From Clostridia bacterium (lineage in GTDB: Bacteria > Bacillota > Clostridia > Lutisporales > Lutisporaceae): a stretch of DNA of 64,000 nt. Below, in pieces: positions 43,017 to 52,699 of the stretch (its first letter is position 1; each line of letters begins with the position of its first letter). The translations under genes and the position numbers were made by a program. The DNA lies in assembly GCA_035628995.1 (NCBI GenBank), contig DASPIR010000021.1, positions 1 through 64,000 of the forward strand, given 5' to 3'. The notes below the pieces were generated by a model. That model did not search any database, was not told where the DNA came from, and saw nothing but the letters and a program-made list of their open reading frames with translations.

Positions 43017-43601
43017 ATGAGACTGGGATTAATAATAATTAGTGCAATATTTATAAATAACTTTGTCCTCTCCAGGTTCTTGGGTATTTGCCCGTTCTTG
43101 GGAGTGTCAAAGAAGGTAGAGACTGCAGTAGGAATGAGCTTGGCAGTTACTTTCGTTATGGGTCTTGCATCTGTAATATGCTGGATGGTTCAGTACTTTA
43201 TTCTTATTCCTCTTGGGATAGGATATATGCAAACCATCGCCTTTATATTGGTTATTGCAGGACTTGTTCAGTTTGTTGAAATGGTTATTAAAAAGACAAG
43301 TCCTACACTATATCAGGCACTTGGTGTGTATCTGCCTCTTATTACTACCAACTGCGCAGTGCTAGGGGTTGCTATATTAAATATTCAGAGTAATTACAAT
43401 CTTATCGAAACCCTTGTAAACGGAGTAGGCGGGGGTCTGAGCTTCACACTTGCAATAGTACTCTTTGCAGGAGTGAGAGAGAGACTTGAGTTTGCACCCA
43501 CTCCAAAAGCCTTGGACGGATTCCCGATAGCAATGTTGGCAGCCAGCCTGTTTTCCATTGCTTTCCTTGGATTCAGCGGCTTATTTAGTGGATTGCTGTA
43601 G
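43017..43601 (+). CDS. rnfA: Rnf complex subunit RnfA
   Basis: A 194-residue integral membrane subunit with six helices, homologous to NqrE and inverted relative to RnfE. Signatures are NNFVLSRFLGICPFLGVSKK and LPLITTNCAVLGVAILN, containing the conserved cysteines of the membrane [2Fe-2S] site. AAGGAGGAGG precedes the ATG. Confidence 0.97.
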   Translation: MRLGLIIISAIFINNFVLSRFLGICPFLGVSKKVETAVGMSLAVTFVMGLASVICWMVQYFILIPLGIGYMQTIAFILVIAGLVQFVEMVIKKTSPTLYQALGVYLPLITTNCAVLGVAILNIQSNYNLIETLVNGVGGGLSFTLAIVLFAGVRERLEFAPTPKALDGFPIAMLAASLFSIAFLGFSGLFSGLL

Positions 43602-43628
43602 TTATTATAGAAAGTAGAGGTGACTACC

Positions 43629-44606
43629 TTGATTAATAATATAATCTGGCCTGTCATAGTCTTGGGGGGAATCGCAGTTTTCTTCGGTATTGTACTTGCG
43701 TATGCATCAAAGAAATTTGCTGTTGAAGTTGACCCTAGGGTTACAGAAGTCAGAGAAGTTTTACCTGGTGCTAACTGCGGCGGATGCGGCTATGCTGGCT
43801 GCGATGCTCTAGCAGAGGCCATCGCAAGAGGCGATGCAGCAATTACAACTTGTCCTGTAGGAGGAGCTGAGCTTGCGGCAAAACTTTCTGTGATTATGGG
43901 TGTAGAAGCAGGCAGCATGGAACGCGAAGTAGCAAGAGTAATTTGCTGCGGAGATAAGAATAATGCTAAAGAAAAATATGAATATCAGGGCATAGAGGAC
44001 TGCAAGGCAGCCGAAATGCTCGCAGGTGGATCCAAGAGCTGCCGTTACGGCTGTACTGGACTTGGCACCTGTGTTAGAGAATGTCCATTTGATGCTATTC
44101 ACGTAGTCAATGGCGCTGCTGTTGTAGATGAAGAAAAATGTACTGCCTGCAAAAAGTGCATAGCAGTATGTCCTAAGGGAATAATCGAACTGGTTCCAGT
44201 ATCAAATAAGGTAAGAGTGCTTTGCAAGAATCTGGATAAAGGCAAATCTACAATGGATGTTTGCAAGATCGGTTGTATAGCTTGCCAGAAATGCGTAAAA
44301 GCATGCAAATTTGATGCAATCAAGGTTGAGAACAATGTAGCGAAGATAGACTACAGCAAATGCGTCAACTGTATGATGTGCGCGGAAGTGTGTCCTACAA
44401 AGACCATATACGCAAATTTTGCAGATAGAAAGAAAGCTTTCATTAGTGATGATAAGTGCATAGGCTGCGCAATTTGTAAAAAGCATTGCAACTTCGAAGC
44501 AATTGAAGGCGAGCTTAAAAGCAAGCATAAGGTACTGGACGACAAATGTGTCGGCTGCAGTCAATGCTCAGTTAAGTGCCCTAAAGATGCTATTGAAATG
44601 AAATAG
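43629..44606 (+). CDS. rnfB: Rnf complex subunit RnfB, multi-cluster form
   Basis: A ferredoxin-accepting subunit of about 325 residues. An N-terminal membrane helix (WPVIVLGGIAVFFGIVLAYA) is followed by the 4Fe-4S domain GANCGGCGYAGCDALAE...TTCPVGG. Six further CxxCxxC-type motifs follow, from CTGLGTCVRECP to CVGCSQCSVKCP. Proteobacterial RnfB has only two ferredoxin-type clusters, so this is the expanded clostridial version. TTG 43629 lies six bases after AGAGGTG and is preferred over the upstream GTG. It is the last gene of the operon, with a terminator at 44619. Confidence 0.96.
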   Translation: MINNIIWPVIVLGGIAVFFGIVLAYASKKFAVEVDPRVTEVREVLPGANCGGCGYAGCDALAEAIARGDAAITTCPVGGAELAAKLSVIMGVEAGSMEREVARVICCGDKNNAKEKYEYQGIEDCKAAEMLAGGSKSCRYGCTGLGTCVRECPFDAIHVVNGAAVVDEEKCTACKKCIAVCPKGIIELVPVSNKVRVLCKNLDKGKSTMDVCKIGCIACQKCVKACKFDAIKVENNVAKIDYSKCVNCMMCAEVCPTKTIYANFADRKKAFISDDKCIGCAICKKHCNFEAIEGELKSKHKVLDDKCVGCSQCSVKCPKDAIEMK

Positions 44607-44618
44607 AATAATATGGTA

Positions 44619-44654
44619 AACAAGGGTTAACGTAAAGTCGTTAACCCTTGTTTT
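44619..44654 (+). terminator. Rho-independent terminator of the rnf operon
   Basis: ACAAGGGTTAAC pairs perfectly with GTTAACCCTTGT around GTAAAGTC, followed by TTTTG. Confidence 0.92.
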
Positions 44655-44853
44655 GTCTATATATTATATAAATTGTCGATTTTTGGATGTTAAATGGGTT
44701 CCAAATAAGTTGAAGTCTAGTATTTAAAATGTTAAACTTAAACTTGAGGCATTGTATGAATTACTGGATTCTCACCAATAAAAAACAGATATCGACATTT
44801 TACACCTCACAGTTTACAATACATAAGAAATGCTAATAATAAAGGAGTTGAAC

Positions 44854-45108
44854 TTGTTGAGAAGAGAGAGCAGTAGAAGTGGTTTGGTGATGCTTTTAAT
44901 GGTGATATGCGGTCTAGTTGTAGGAGGCTTCTTAGGTGAGCTGCTGGGCAAGTATCTTCCAATACTGAAGTATGGATATAACTTGGGTATTTCCACACAT
45001 GAGTGGAATTTTCATGTGCTTAGACTTACATTAGGATTGAACTTTGATATCAATATGTTTAGTATACTTGGTATTGTACTCGCGATTTTTTTATACAAAA
45101 AACTTTAG
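44854..45108 (+). CDS. DUF4321 small membrane protein
   Basis: An 84-residue protein with two membrane segments (GLVMLLMVICGLVVGGFLGELLG and FSILGIVLAIFLYKKL). The central LRLTLGLNFDINMFSILG is the DUF4321 signature. A TTG start at 44854 follows AAAGGAG. Such genes commonly sit just before maf in Clostridia, as here. Function unknown. Confidence 0.82.
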   Translation: MLRRESSRSGLVMLLMVICGLVVGGFLGELLGKYLPILKYGYNLGISTHEWNFHVLRLTLGLNFDINMFSILGIVLAIFLYKKL

Positions 45109-45140
45109 ATTCTTAGTATTTAACCGAACAGGGGAGACTT

Positions 45141-45710
45141 ATGAGAATAATACTGGCATCAAATTCACCAAGGAGAAAAGAATTATTATCACAAGCTGGA
45201 GTTTTATTTGAAATAATTCCGTCTGAATTTGAGGAGCAGGTAATTGAGCTGCCACCGGAAAAGCTTGTGGAGTATTTTGCCTATATGAAGGCAAAGGATA
45301 TAGCAGGAGCAGTACAGGGGGAAGCATTGGTAATAGGCTCTGATACAATTGTATACCTTGATGGGATTATGGGAAAACCCAGGGATAAAGAGGACGCCTT
45401 CAATATGCTGAAAAACCTTAGCGGGAAGCAGCACCTGGTGTTTTCAGGTCTCAGTATAATCAATACTGCTTCAGGAGAAAGCCAGACCGAGTATGAAAGC
45501 ACCAAGGTAAAAATGAAGGAACTGAGCGATGCTGAGATTACGGCTTATATAAATACCGGAGAACCGATGGATAAAGCAGGAGCTTACGCAATACAAGGCA
45601 TGGGTTCATTATTTATTGAAGGAATAGAAGGGGATTATTTTAATGTTGTGGGACTTCCACTGTTCCGACTTGGGAAAATGCTGAATTGTTTTGGGATTAG
45701 GCTTATATAG
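45141..45710 (+). CDS. maf: Maf family nucleotide pyrophosphatase
   Basis: A 189-residue house-cleaning enzyme that hydrolyses non-canonical nucleoside triphosphates (dTTP/UTP-type). Motifs are ASNSPRRKELL at the N-terminus, VIGSDTIVYLDG, GKPRDKEDAFNML, and AGAYAIQGMGSLFIEGIEGDYFNVVGLPL. GGGGAG precedes the ATG. It lies upstream of radC and mreBCD, the classic B. subtilis-type order linking it with cell shape and division. Confidence 0.96.
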   Translation: MRIILASNSPRRKELLSQAGVLFEIIPSEFEEQVIELPPEKLVEYFAYMKAKDIAGAVQGEALVIGSDTIVYLDGIMGKPRDKEDAFNMLKNLSGKQHLVFSGLSIINTASGESQTEYESTKVKMKELSDAEITAYINTGEPMDKAGAYAIQGMGSLFIEGIEGDYFNVVGLPLFRLGKMLNCFGIRLI

Positions 45711-45722
45711 GAGAATGTGCAT

Positions 45723-46418
45723 ATGAAGATACAGGATGGTCATGCTACAATTAAAGATCTCCCGGCTGAGGAAAGACCCAGAGAGCGTCTTATAAGACAC
45801 GGCGCTGCTGTTCTCTCAAATGCAGAACTCCTGGCGGTACTATTAAGGGTTGGCACCAAGGAAGAAAATGCTATTTCACTGGCGCATCGAATATTGAAAC
45901 AAGAGCAAGGACTCAGGTACTTGGTTGACAGTAAAGTGGAGCAGATGTCTTGCATCAAAGGAATAGGCCAGGCTAAGGCTGCACAGATAAAAGCTGCAAT
46001 TGAACTGGGCAAACGTTTGAGTACATTTGAGCTCGGGGTGGACAAGCCTGTAAAGAGCCCCAAGGATGTTGCGGATTTACTTATGGAAGATATGAGATAT
46101 CTTAAAAAGGAACATATGAAGCTAGTACTTTTAAATATAAAATGTAATCTTATATCAGTAGAGGAAATTTCAATAGGGAGCTTGAATGCTTCAATCGTGC
46201 ATCCGCGGGAGGTTTTCAATCCCGCAATTAAAAAATCGAGTGCAAGCATAATTATGGTGCATAATCATCCGAGCGGTGATCCATCGCCAAGCAGCGAGGA
46301 TATAGGAATAACTGCAAGGATTTCTGAAGCGGGGAAGCTCATAGGTATTGAACTTGTTGATCATATAATTATTGGAGATGGTAAGTATATAAGTATGAAG
46401 GAAAAAGGTCTGTTTTGA
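45723..46418 (+). CDS. radC: RadC family protein (JAB/MPN domain)
   Basis: A protein of about 231 residues. It has an N-terminal helix-hairpin-helix-like region (MSCIKGIGQAKAAQIKAA) and a C-terminal JAMM metal site (IMVHNHPSGDPSPSSED). Despite its name, a role in DNA repair is unproved. ATG 45723 is preferred; a GTG two codons earlier is possible. It is the last gene before the mreB promoter. Confidence 0.95.
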   Translation: MKIQDGHATIKDLPAEERPRERLIRHGAAVLSNAELLAVLLRVGTKEENAISLAHRILKQEQGLRYLVDSKVEQMSCIKGIGQAKAAQIKAAIELGKRLSTFELGVDKPVKSPKDVADLLMEDMRYLKKEHMKLVLLNIKCNLISVEEISIGSLNASIVHPREVFNPAIKKSSASIIMVHNHPSGDPSPSSEDIGITARISEAGKLIGIELVDHIIIGDGKYISMKEKGLF

Positions 46419-46528
46419 TATGATAAAGCCCATAGACCGGCAAATTAACAAAAAAATGTAAATCTGCTTGGTGCGGTGAATAACTTGCACTGGACTTGTA
46501 AAACATATAAAAAAGACTATTTCTATAA

Positions 46529-46556
46529 TTGCACCCTATAAGTAGTAAATTATAAT
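46529..46556 (+). promoter_or_regulatory. Putative promoter of mreB
   Basis: TTGCAC (46529-46534) and TATAAT (46551-46556) are separated by 16 bp and lie 42 bp upstream of the start codon. Confidence 0.55.
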
Positions 46557-46564
46557 ACAAATGA

Positions 46565-47638
<1,074 letters not shown>

Positions 47639-47686
47639 TAAGAAAAAAATTAGATATAAAAAGTATTAGTGTGAGGTTATATATAT

Positions 47687-48496
47687 ATGAGGATTAGAAA
47701 TAAGCTTTTTATTTCTGTAATAATAATATCAATACTATTAATAGTATTGATTACTATTACTTCTCAAGGTAGGACAAGACCTGATGTTTTGGGGGGATTG
47801 TTCGGGAGAATAATAACCCCGGTACAGAGGGTGTTCTACTCCTCAGGGGAGTTCTTTGAGAATACCTTTAAGAGCTTGTATGATTTAAGGAACCTTAAAA
47901 CTGACAACGAAGCACTTAAGGTTGAATTGGAGACGCTAAAGGACCAGAACAGACAGCTTATCCAGATGGCACTAGAGAACAACAGACTGCGCAGTCTGTT
48001 GGAGTTTAAGGAATCAAATACGCAGTTTAATTATATAGGGGCTAGCGTAACAGGCCGGGATCCGGGCAATTGGTATGATGTCTATACAATAAATAAAGGC
48101 TCCAAAGACGGAATTGAAGTCAATGATGCGGTAATAGTCAGTCACGGTTATCTTGTAGGGAAAATAATAGAGGTAGGCGCTAATTATTCTAAGATTATGG
48201 CAATCATTGATGAAAGAAGCTCTGTAAGTATAGTTGTAAATAGGACAAGGGATATGGGTATTGTATCAGGGAGCTCTGACTATGATGTCACAGCAATTAT
48301 GGAGCTTGAAGCAGATATAGTCAAGGGCGATGACATTATAACCTCTGAATACAGTACACTGCCAGAGGGACTATATATTGGAAAGGTAAAAAGTGTAGAA
48401 AAACAGGAGCGAAAGCTGCAAAAAATGGTTGAGATAGAACCTTCAGTTGATTTTAAAAGATTGGAAGAAGTATTTGTTATAAAGACGGTAAAATAA
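47687..48496 (+). CDS. mreC: Rod-shape-determining protein MreC
   Basis: A 269-residue protein with an N-terminal membrane helix (KLFISVIIISILLIVLITIT) and a coiled coil at about residues 66-105 (NLKTDNEALKVELETLKDQNRQL). An extracytoplasmic beta-barrel domain follows (ASVTGRDPGNWYDVYTINKG, GLYIGKVKSVEK). It connects MreB with PBPs. AGTGTGAGG precedes the ATG. Confidence 0.95.
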   Translation: MRIRNKLFISVIIISILLIVLITITSQGRTRPDVLGGLFGRIITPVQRVFYSSGEFFENTFKSLYDLRNLKTDNEALKVELETLKDQNRQLIQMALENNRLRSLLEFKESNTQFNYIGASVTGRDPGNWYDVYTINKGSKDGIEVNDAVIVSHGYLVGKIIEVGANYSKIMAIIDERSSVSIVVNRTRDMGIVSGSSDYDVTAIMELEADIVKGDDIITSEYSTLPEGLYIGKVKSVEKQERKLQKMVEIEPSVDFKRLEEVFVIKTVK

Positions 48497-48500
48497 ATAT

Positions 48501-48604
48501 GTGCCTCTTAACAGGAAGGATTCCTTATCCTGCAGAGGCACAACACCAAGGAAATGTATTTTCAACACTTGAATAGTTGGAAATATGTTGTGTTGAAAAA
48601 CATT
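48501..48604 (+). repeat. Paired-hairpin element, family A, divergent copy 3 (between mreC and mreD)
   Basis: Hairpin 1 GTGCCTCT...AGAGGCAC (48501-48541) with an inner CAGGA/TCCTG stem. Linker AACACCAAGGAA. Hairpin 2 AATG.TTTTCAACAC...GTGTTGAAAA.CATT (48553-48604). Stem sequences differ from copies 1 and 2 at several paired positions, always compensated on the other arm, while the linker stays almost the same. It begins 4 bp after the mreC stop codon. Confidence 0.82.
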
Positions 48605-48621
48605 AAAGTGAGGGGTAGCTT

Positions 48622-49134
48622 GTGAGGATAGCAGTTATTTGCACATTGGCAGTTGTAAATGTCATACTTGAATCGACTCTGTTTCAGTATACGCGCATAT
48701 ATGGTATAAAGCCGGACTTCTCCATAATGATTATTGTAGCTTATGCGATTATGAGGGGAAGCTCCTATGGCGCTTTTACGGGTCTGGGAATAGGGCTGCT
48801 CATAGATATGATGTATGGACGAGCCATAGGTATAAATGCTCTGTCCTATATGGTGACAGGGTATGTTATTGGGCAGGCTCATGAAAACGTATTCAAGGAC
48901 AGCTTCATACCCTCCTTTATTTTCAACTTTATTGCAATAATTATATTTCAGCATAGTTTCATGCTGCTCGCTTATTTCTCAAATAATATTTCCAGCACAG
49001 GAGTCTCATATATGTACATGCTCTTGAAGGTGATATTTCCACAGGCTATTTATAATGCAGCAGTGGGTTCGATTTTATACAGGTATATTTACAAGTTGGA
49101 TGAAGCCCCGTTCATGAACAGGAGAATATACTAA
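48622..49134 (+). CDS. mreD: Rod-shape-determining protein MreD
   Basis: A 170-residue membrane protein with about five helices. It has the MreD pattern GIKPDFSIMIIVAYAIMRGSSYGAFTGLGIGLLIDMMYG. A GTG start follows AGTGAGGGG. It is separated from mreC by element A3. Confidence 0.93.
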   Translation: MRIAVICTLAVVNVILESTLFQYTRIYGIKPDFSIMIIVAYAIMRGSSYGAFTGLGIGLLIDMMYGRAIGINALSYMVTGYVIGQAHENVFKDSFIPSFIFNFIAIIIFQHSFMLLAYFSNNISSTGVSYMYMLLKVIFPQAIYNAAVGSILYRYIYKLDEAPFMNRRIY

Positions 49135-49165
49135 AGGAATATCAGGTATTCCTGAATAGTATGGT

Positions 49166-49319
49166 TTCGCGTTACGCATTTCGAGTTTCGCGATTTAAGA
49201 ATGGCTATGGAGTAGGAAACAAGAGTATGGAGATTAGATTCTCGACTAGTGGTCGTCCAGATAGGCTTCGTAGAACGAGCTAAATACGCATAACACGCAA
49301 CACGAAACGCGTAACCAGT
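49166..49319. repeat. Intergenic inverted-repeat element with cgCGTTtcg-type arms
   Basis: TGGTTTCGCGTTACG (from 49166) is imperfectly repeated as the reverse complement CGAAACGCGTAACCA at 49305-49319, enclosing about 120 bp without an ORF. CGCGTTTCG and ACGCATAACACGCAAC variants recur inside. It shares its arm sequences with the repeat block at 55769-55860. It fills the gap between mreD and the PBP2 gene. Confidence 0.6.
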
Positions 49320-49390
49320 TATATCACTATGAGAACTTTTGTTTAGATGAGCAGCTATTTAATAATTATAAGGTATTGTCGGGTGATTAT

Positions 49391-51832
49391 ATGTTTAAAA
49401 AATATTTTAAAGATAGACTTGATATTGTTCGGGTAGTCACAATTTTAATTTTTTTTGTTATTGCTTTCAGGCTGGCGGATTTGCAAATAGTAAAAGGTGA
49501 TTACTATTGGAAAAAATCTGAGACCTTAAGGACGAGGAATATTTCGGTTACTGCTCCCAGAGGTCCAATCGTGGATAAATTCGGACGCACTATAGCGGGG
49601 AACAAGCAAAGTTATTCTGTTAATATTATGAAAACCGAAATACCACAGGAGACTCTGAATGACATAGCGCTTTCCACGATTAACATAATCGAGCAAAATG
49701 GAGATACCTATAGGGATGAAATTCCCATACTTATTAACCCCACAAGGTTTTCCTACCAGGATGATGAGAGCAACTGGAAAAAGAAGTATGGTATCTCAGC
49801 AAATGCTACAGCTCGAGAAGCATTTGCAAAGCTCAGGGTGGACTATGGCATTCCGGTGGATACTATTGACCTGGAAGCTTATGAGCTGCTGAAGGATGAG
49901 AACAATGTTGAGCTTCCTTTTGATATTACTGAATTCCAATATGACTTTAGGAAGTCAGAATTGAAATGGAAGCAAAGCAATGGCTTTAGTGCTGAGAAAA
50001 GTGCCCAGGAAGTATTTGATGCTCTTTGTATAAAATATAAGATACCCAGAGATATATATGATGACCAAAAGGCTAAAAAAATACTGACGGTTAAATATCT
50101 GGTTGGACAGAACAAATATAAGGCCTATGAGCCTGTGGAAATCGCCACAAACATAAAAAAAGAGACAAGAGCGAAAATTGAAGAGAATAAGATATTCCTG
50201 CCTGGTGTAGAAATAATTCAGAAGCCGCTAAGATATTACGCTAATAAAGATTTTGCAAGTCACATCGTAGGATATATGAGCAAAATAGGAACTGAGCTCG
50301 AAGAGCTTTCAAAGCAGGGATATACACCTCAGGATCTTATTGGCAAATCCGGCATTGAGAGCTCAATGGAAAAGTATCTTAAGGGTAAGGATGGGTCGAA
50401 GCAAATCGAGGTAGACGTAAACGGAACATTGATAAATACAATAGATGAAATAGATCCGATTCCAGGTGATACAGTTTTCTTGACCATTGATAACAAGCTT
50501 CAGAAAATAGCGGAGGATTCACTGACAAAAACCATGGAGGAAATAAGAAACGGTGTAGGGAAGGACAAGACTTATCCCAACGCAACCTCCGGTGCAGTAG
50601 TAGCTATTGATGTGAATACCGGGAAGATACTGGCTCTTGCAAGTGAACCTAAATTTGACCCCAATATTTTTGCGGCGGGAATAACCAACGAAGCCTGGAA
50701 GATGCTTCAGCCTACAAGTAAGGATGTGTATGCACCAAAGCCGCTTATAAATAATGCAATTTCAGCCACTCTTCCTCCGGGCTCAACCATGAAGCTGGTT
50801 AGTGCCGTAGCCGGCTTGGAGACTGGGGCAATCACTCCTACAGAAAATATATTTGATAAAGGTCATTATACTGCGATACCTGGGGTATCTCCTTCCTGTT
50901 CAATATTTAAGTCAACAGGTATACCTCATTATAATCAAAATGTGTCGTTGGCAATTAAGAACTCATGCAACTACTTTTTCTTTGAGGTTGGAAGAAGAAT
51001 AGGCGGAGAGACATTTGAAAAGTATGCCGAGAGATTCGGCTTTGGAGAGAAATCAGGCATAGAGCTTCCCTCAGAGTACAAAGGCAGCGTAGAAGGGCCT
51101 GAGCATAAAAAGGACCAGTATAAGAGATATCTGGGAAACTACATTGTAAACAATTTGAAAATAAATGATCAGAAAATACTTGATGAGATAAAAGGATATA
51201 TAGACAATAACCCTGGCACCAGGCAGATAAGAACAAGACTTAAAGAGCTTGGCATTACCGATGCCAAAGCAGTGGAAAGAGTATTGAGGTATATAAGTGA
51301 GAGCAAGTACCAGCCGGGGAATGTGCTAAATGCGACAATAGGCCAGGGGCTGAACGATGTTACCCCTCTTCAGCTTTTAGATGCCACTGCGGCCGTAGTA
51401 AACGGTGGTACGAGATACAAACCATACCTTGTAGATAAGGTCATAGGCTATGATGGTACTGTGAAGCTCGCAAAGCAGCCGGAAGTGGCGGAAAAGATAG
51501 AGATTTCATCAGCCAATCTTGAAGCAATAAAGCAAGGCATGTACGCTGTTACCAATGAAGCAGGAGGAACAGCCAGAAGTGCTTTTGTAGGCAGCAAGGT
51601 TGTAATTTCCGGTAAGACGGGTACTGCCGAAGCGGGTAAGGGTTTAGACAGCCATGCTTGGTTCGTTGCTTTTGCGCCTTATGAAAAACCTGAGATTGCA
51701 GTTGCAGTTCTGATATTCCAGGGCGGACATGGAAACTATCCTGCACCGATTGCCAGGGCAATAATTGAAGAGTATCTGGCTCCTGAGGCGGCGAAGGACA
51801 ACATATTAATGGATAATGATATAATTCCATAA
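49391..51832 (+). CDS. mrdA: Penicillin-binding protein 2 (class B transpeptidase)
   Basis: An 813-residue elongasome transpeptidase. It has an N-terminal membrane helix (VVTILIFFVIAFRLADLQIV), a long dimerisation domain (APRGPIVDKFGRTIAGNKQSYSVN), and a transpeptidase domain. The active-site triad is visible: STMK (Ser near residue 465), SCN (about 525) and KTG (about 742). About 60 extra residues between SCN and KTG (573-635) form a charged helical insert (NNLKINDQKILDEIKGYID...). ATG 49391 follows GGGTGA. It acts with MreBCD. No rodA gene follows. Confidence 0.95.
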   Translation: MFKKYFKDRLDIVRVVTILIFFVIAFRLADLQIVKGDYYWKKSETLRTRNISVTAPRGPIVDKFGRTIAGNKQSYSVNIMKTEIPQETLNDIALSTINIIEQNGDTYRDEIPILINPTRFSYQDDESNWKKKYGISANATAREAFAKLRVDYGIPVDTIDLEAYELLKDENNVELPFDITEFQYDFRKSELKWKQSNGFSAEKSAQEVFDALCIKYKIPRDIYDDQKAKKILTVKYLVGQNKYKAYEPVEIATNIKKETRAKIEENKIFLPGVEIIQKPLRYYANKDFASHIVGYMSKIGTELEELSKQGYTPQDLIGKSGIESSMEKYLKGKDGSKQIEVDVNGTLINTIDEIDPIPGDTVFLTIDNKLQKIAEDSLTKTMEEIRNGVGKDKTYPNATSGAVVAIDVNTGKILALASEPKFDPNIFAAGITNEAWKMLQPTSKDVYAPKPLINNAISATLPPGSTMKLVSAVAGLETGAITPTENIFDKGHYTAIPGVSPSCSIFKSTGIPHYNQNVSLAIKNSCNYFFFEVGRRIGGETFEKYAERFGFGEKSGIELPSEYKGSVEGPEHKKDQYKRYLGNYIVNNLKINDQKILDEIKGYIDNNPGTRQIRTRLKELGITDAKAVERVLRYISESKYQPGNVLNATIGQGLNDVTPLQLLDATAAVVNGGTRYKPYLVDKVIGYDGTVKLAKQPEVAEKIEISSANLEAIKQGMYAVTNEAGGTARSAFVGSKVVISGKTGTAEAGKGLDSHAWFVAFAPYEKPEIAVAVLIFQGGHGNYPAPIARAIIEEYLAPEAAKDNILMDNDIIP

Positions 51833-51833
51833 C

Positions 51834-51870
51834 AAAAAGTATGTTTGACTGTGTCAAACATACTTTTTTT
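51834..51870 (+). terminator. Rho-independent terminator of the mreBCD-PBP2 operon
   Basis: AAAAAGTATGTTTGAC pairs with GTCAAACATACTTTTTTT around TGT. Confidence 0.92.
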
Positions 51871-51986
51871 CGCGAAAAAGAAGGATTTATGCTAATTATG
51901 AAGAAATTTATAATGCATAGGAAAGCTATTTTTATAATATAGAGCTTATATGCACTTATTTAACGAAAGCGACCGGGGGTACTGTC

Positions 51987-52652
51987 ATGGCTGAAAACGC
52001 AGTTATTTTTAAAGGTACAAAAGATGGGTTATACATAATACTAAAAGAAGAAATGGATTTGGACACAATAAAGGCCAATCTTGACAAGAAAATCAAACCT
52101 TCCAAACGTTTTTTCGAAGGTGCAAAGATAATGAACTTCAAGGGGAAAAAACTGACTCAGGAAGAGTTTGATGATCTTAAGGAAGTCATAGAACAAGAAT
52201 ATGGAATGACAGTGGTTGGGAGCTTTAATGAAAAAAGCTTTGAAGCAAAAGCTGAAAGTTTTGAAATAAAAAAGCCCGACATGCTTGAGCAGCTTCCTTT
52301 CGAAAACGTGCATAAAGGAGAAGCACTGTTAATTAGGGCTACTCTCAGATCAGGACAGTTGATTCAGTATAAAGGTGATGTAGTGATTGTCGGCGATGTG
52401 AATCCCGGAGCACACATTAAAGCAGGCGGGTCGGTCATCATTATGGGCACAATGAGAGGAATTGTTCACGCAGGTGCCAACGGTGACTACGGAGCATTCA
52501 TTGTTGCATATAAAATGCAGCCCACACAGCTTAGAATAGGCGATATAATAACACGTTCTCCTGATGGGCTGGGCAGCAAGTACAATAATCCTGAGATCGC
52601 GATGGTAAAGCAGGGGATGGTAGTTGTAGAACCATATTTACGGAACAAGTAA
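51987..52652 (+). CDS. minC: Septum-site determining protein MinC
   Basis: A 221-residue FtsZ inhibitor. The N-terminal domain (residues 1-105) is followed by a right-handed beta-helix C-terminal domain (GEALLIRATLRSGQLIQYKGDVVIVGDVNPGAHIKAGGSVIIMG), which binds MinD. CCGGGGG precedes the ATG. Begins the minCDE operon. Confidence 0.96.
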   Translation: MAENAVIFKGTKDGLYIILKEEMDLDTIKANLDKKIKPSKRFFEGAKIMNFKGKKLTQEEFDDLKEVIEQEYGMTVVGSFNEKSFEAKAESFEIKKPDMLEQLPFENVHKGEALLIRATLRSGQLIQYKGDVVIVGDVNPGAHIKAGGSVIIMGTMRGIVHAGANGDYGAFIVAYKMQPTQLRIGDIITRSPDGLGSKYNNPEIAMVKQGMVVVEPYLRNK

Positions 52653-52699
52653 TAAATACGGAATAATTCGGGTAGGTAATAAATAATGGAGGTAGTATA

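Noticed and set aside
44655-44853. Spo0A boxes in the spacer before the DUF4321 gene (TTGTCGAT-like strings)
   Set aside because: Two near-matches to TGTCGAA exist, but each has a mismatch and they are not positioned at a clear promoter.
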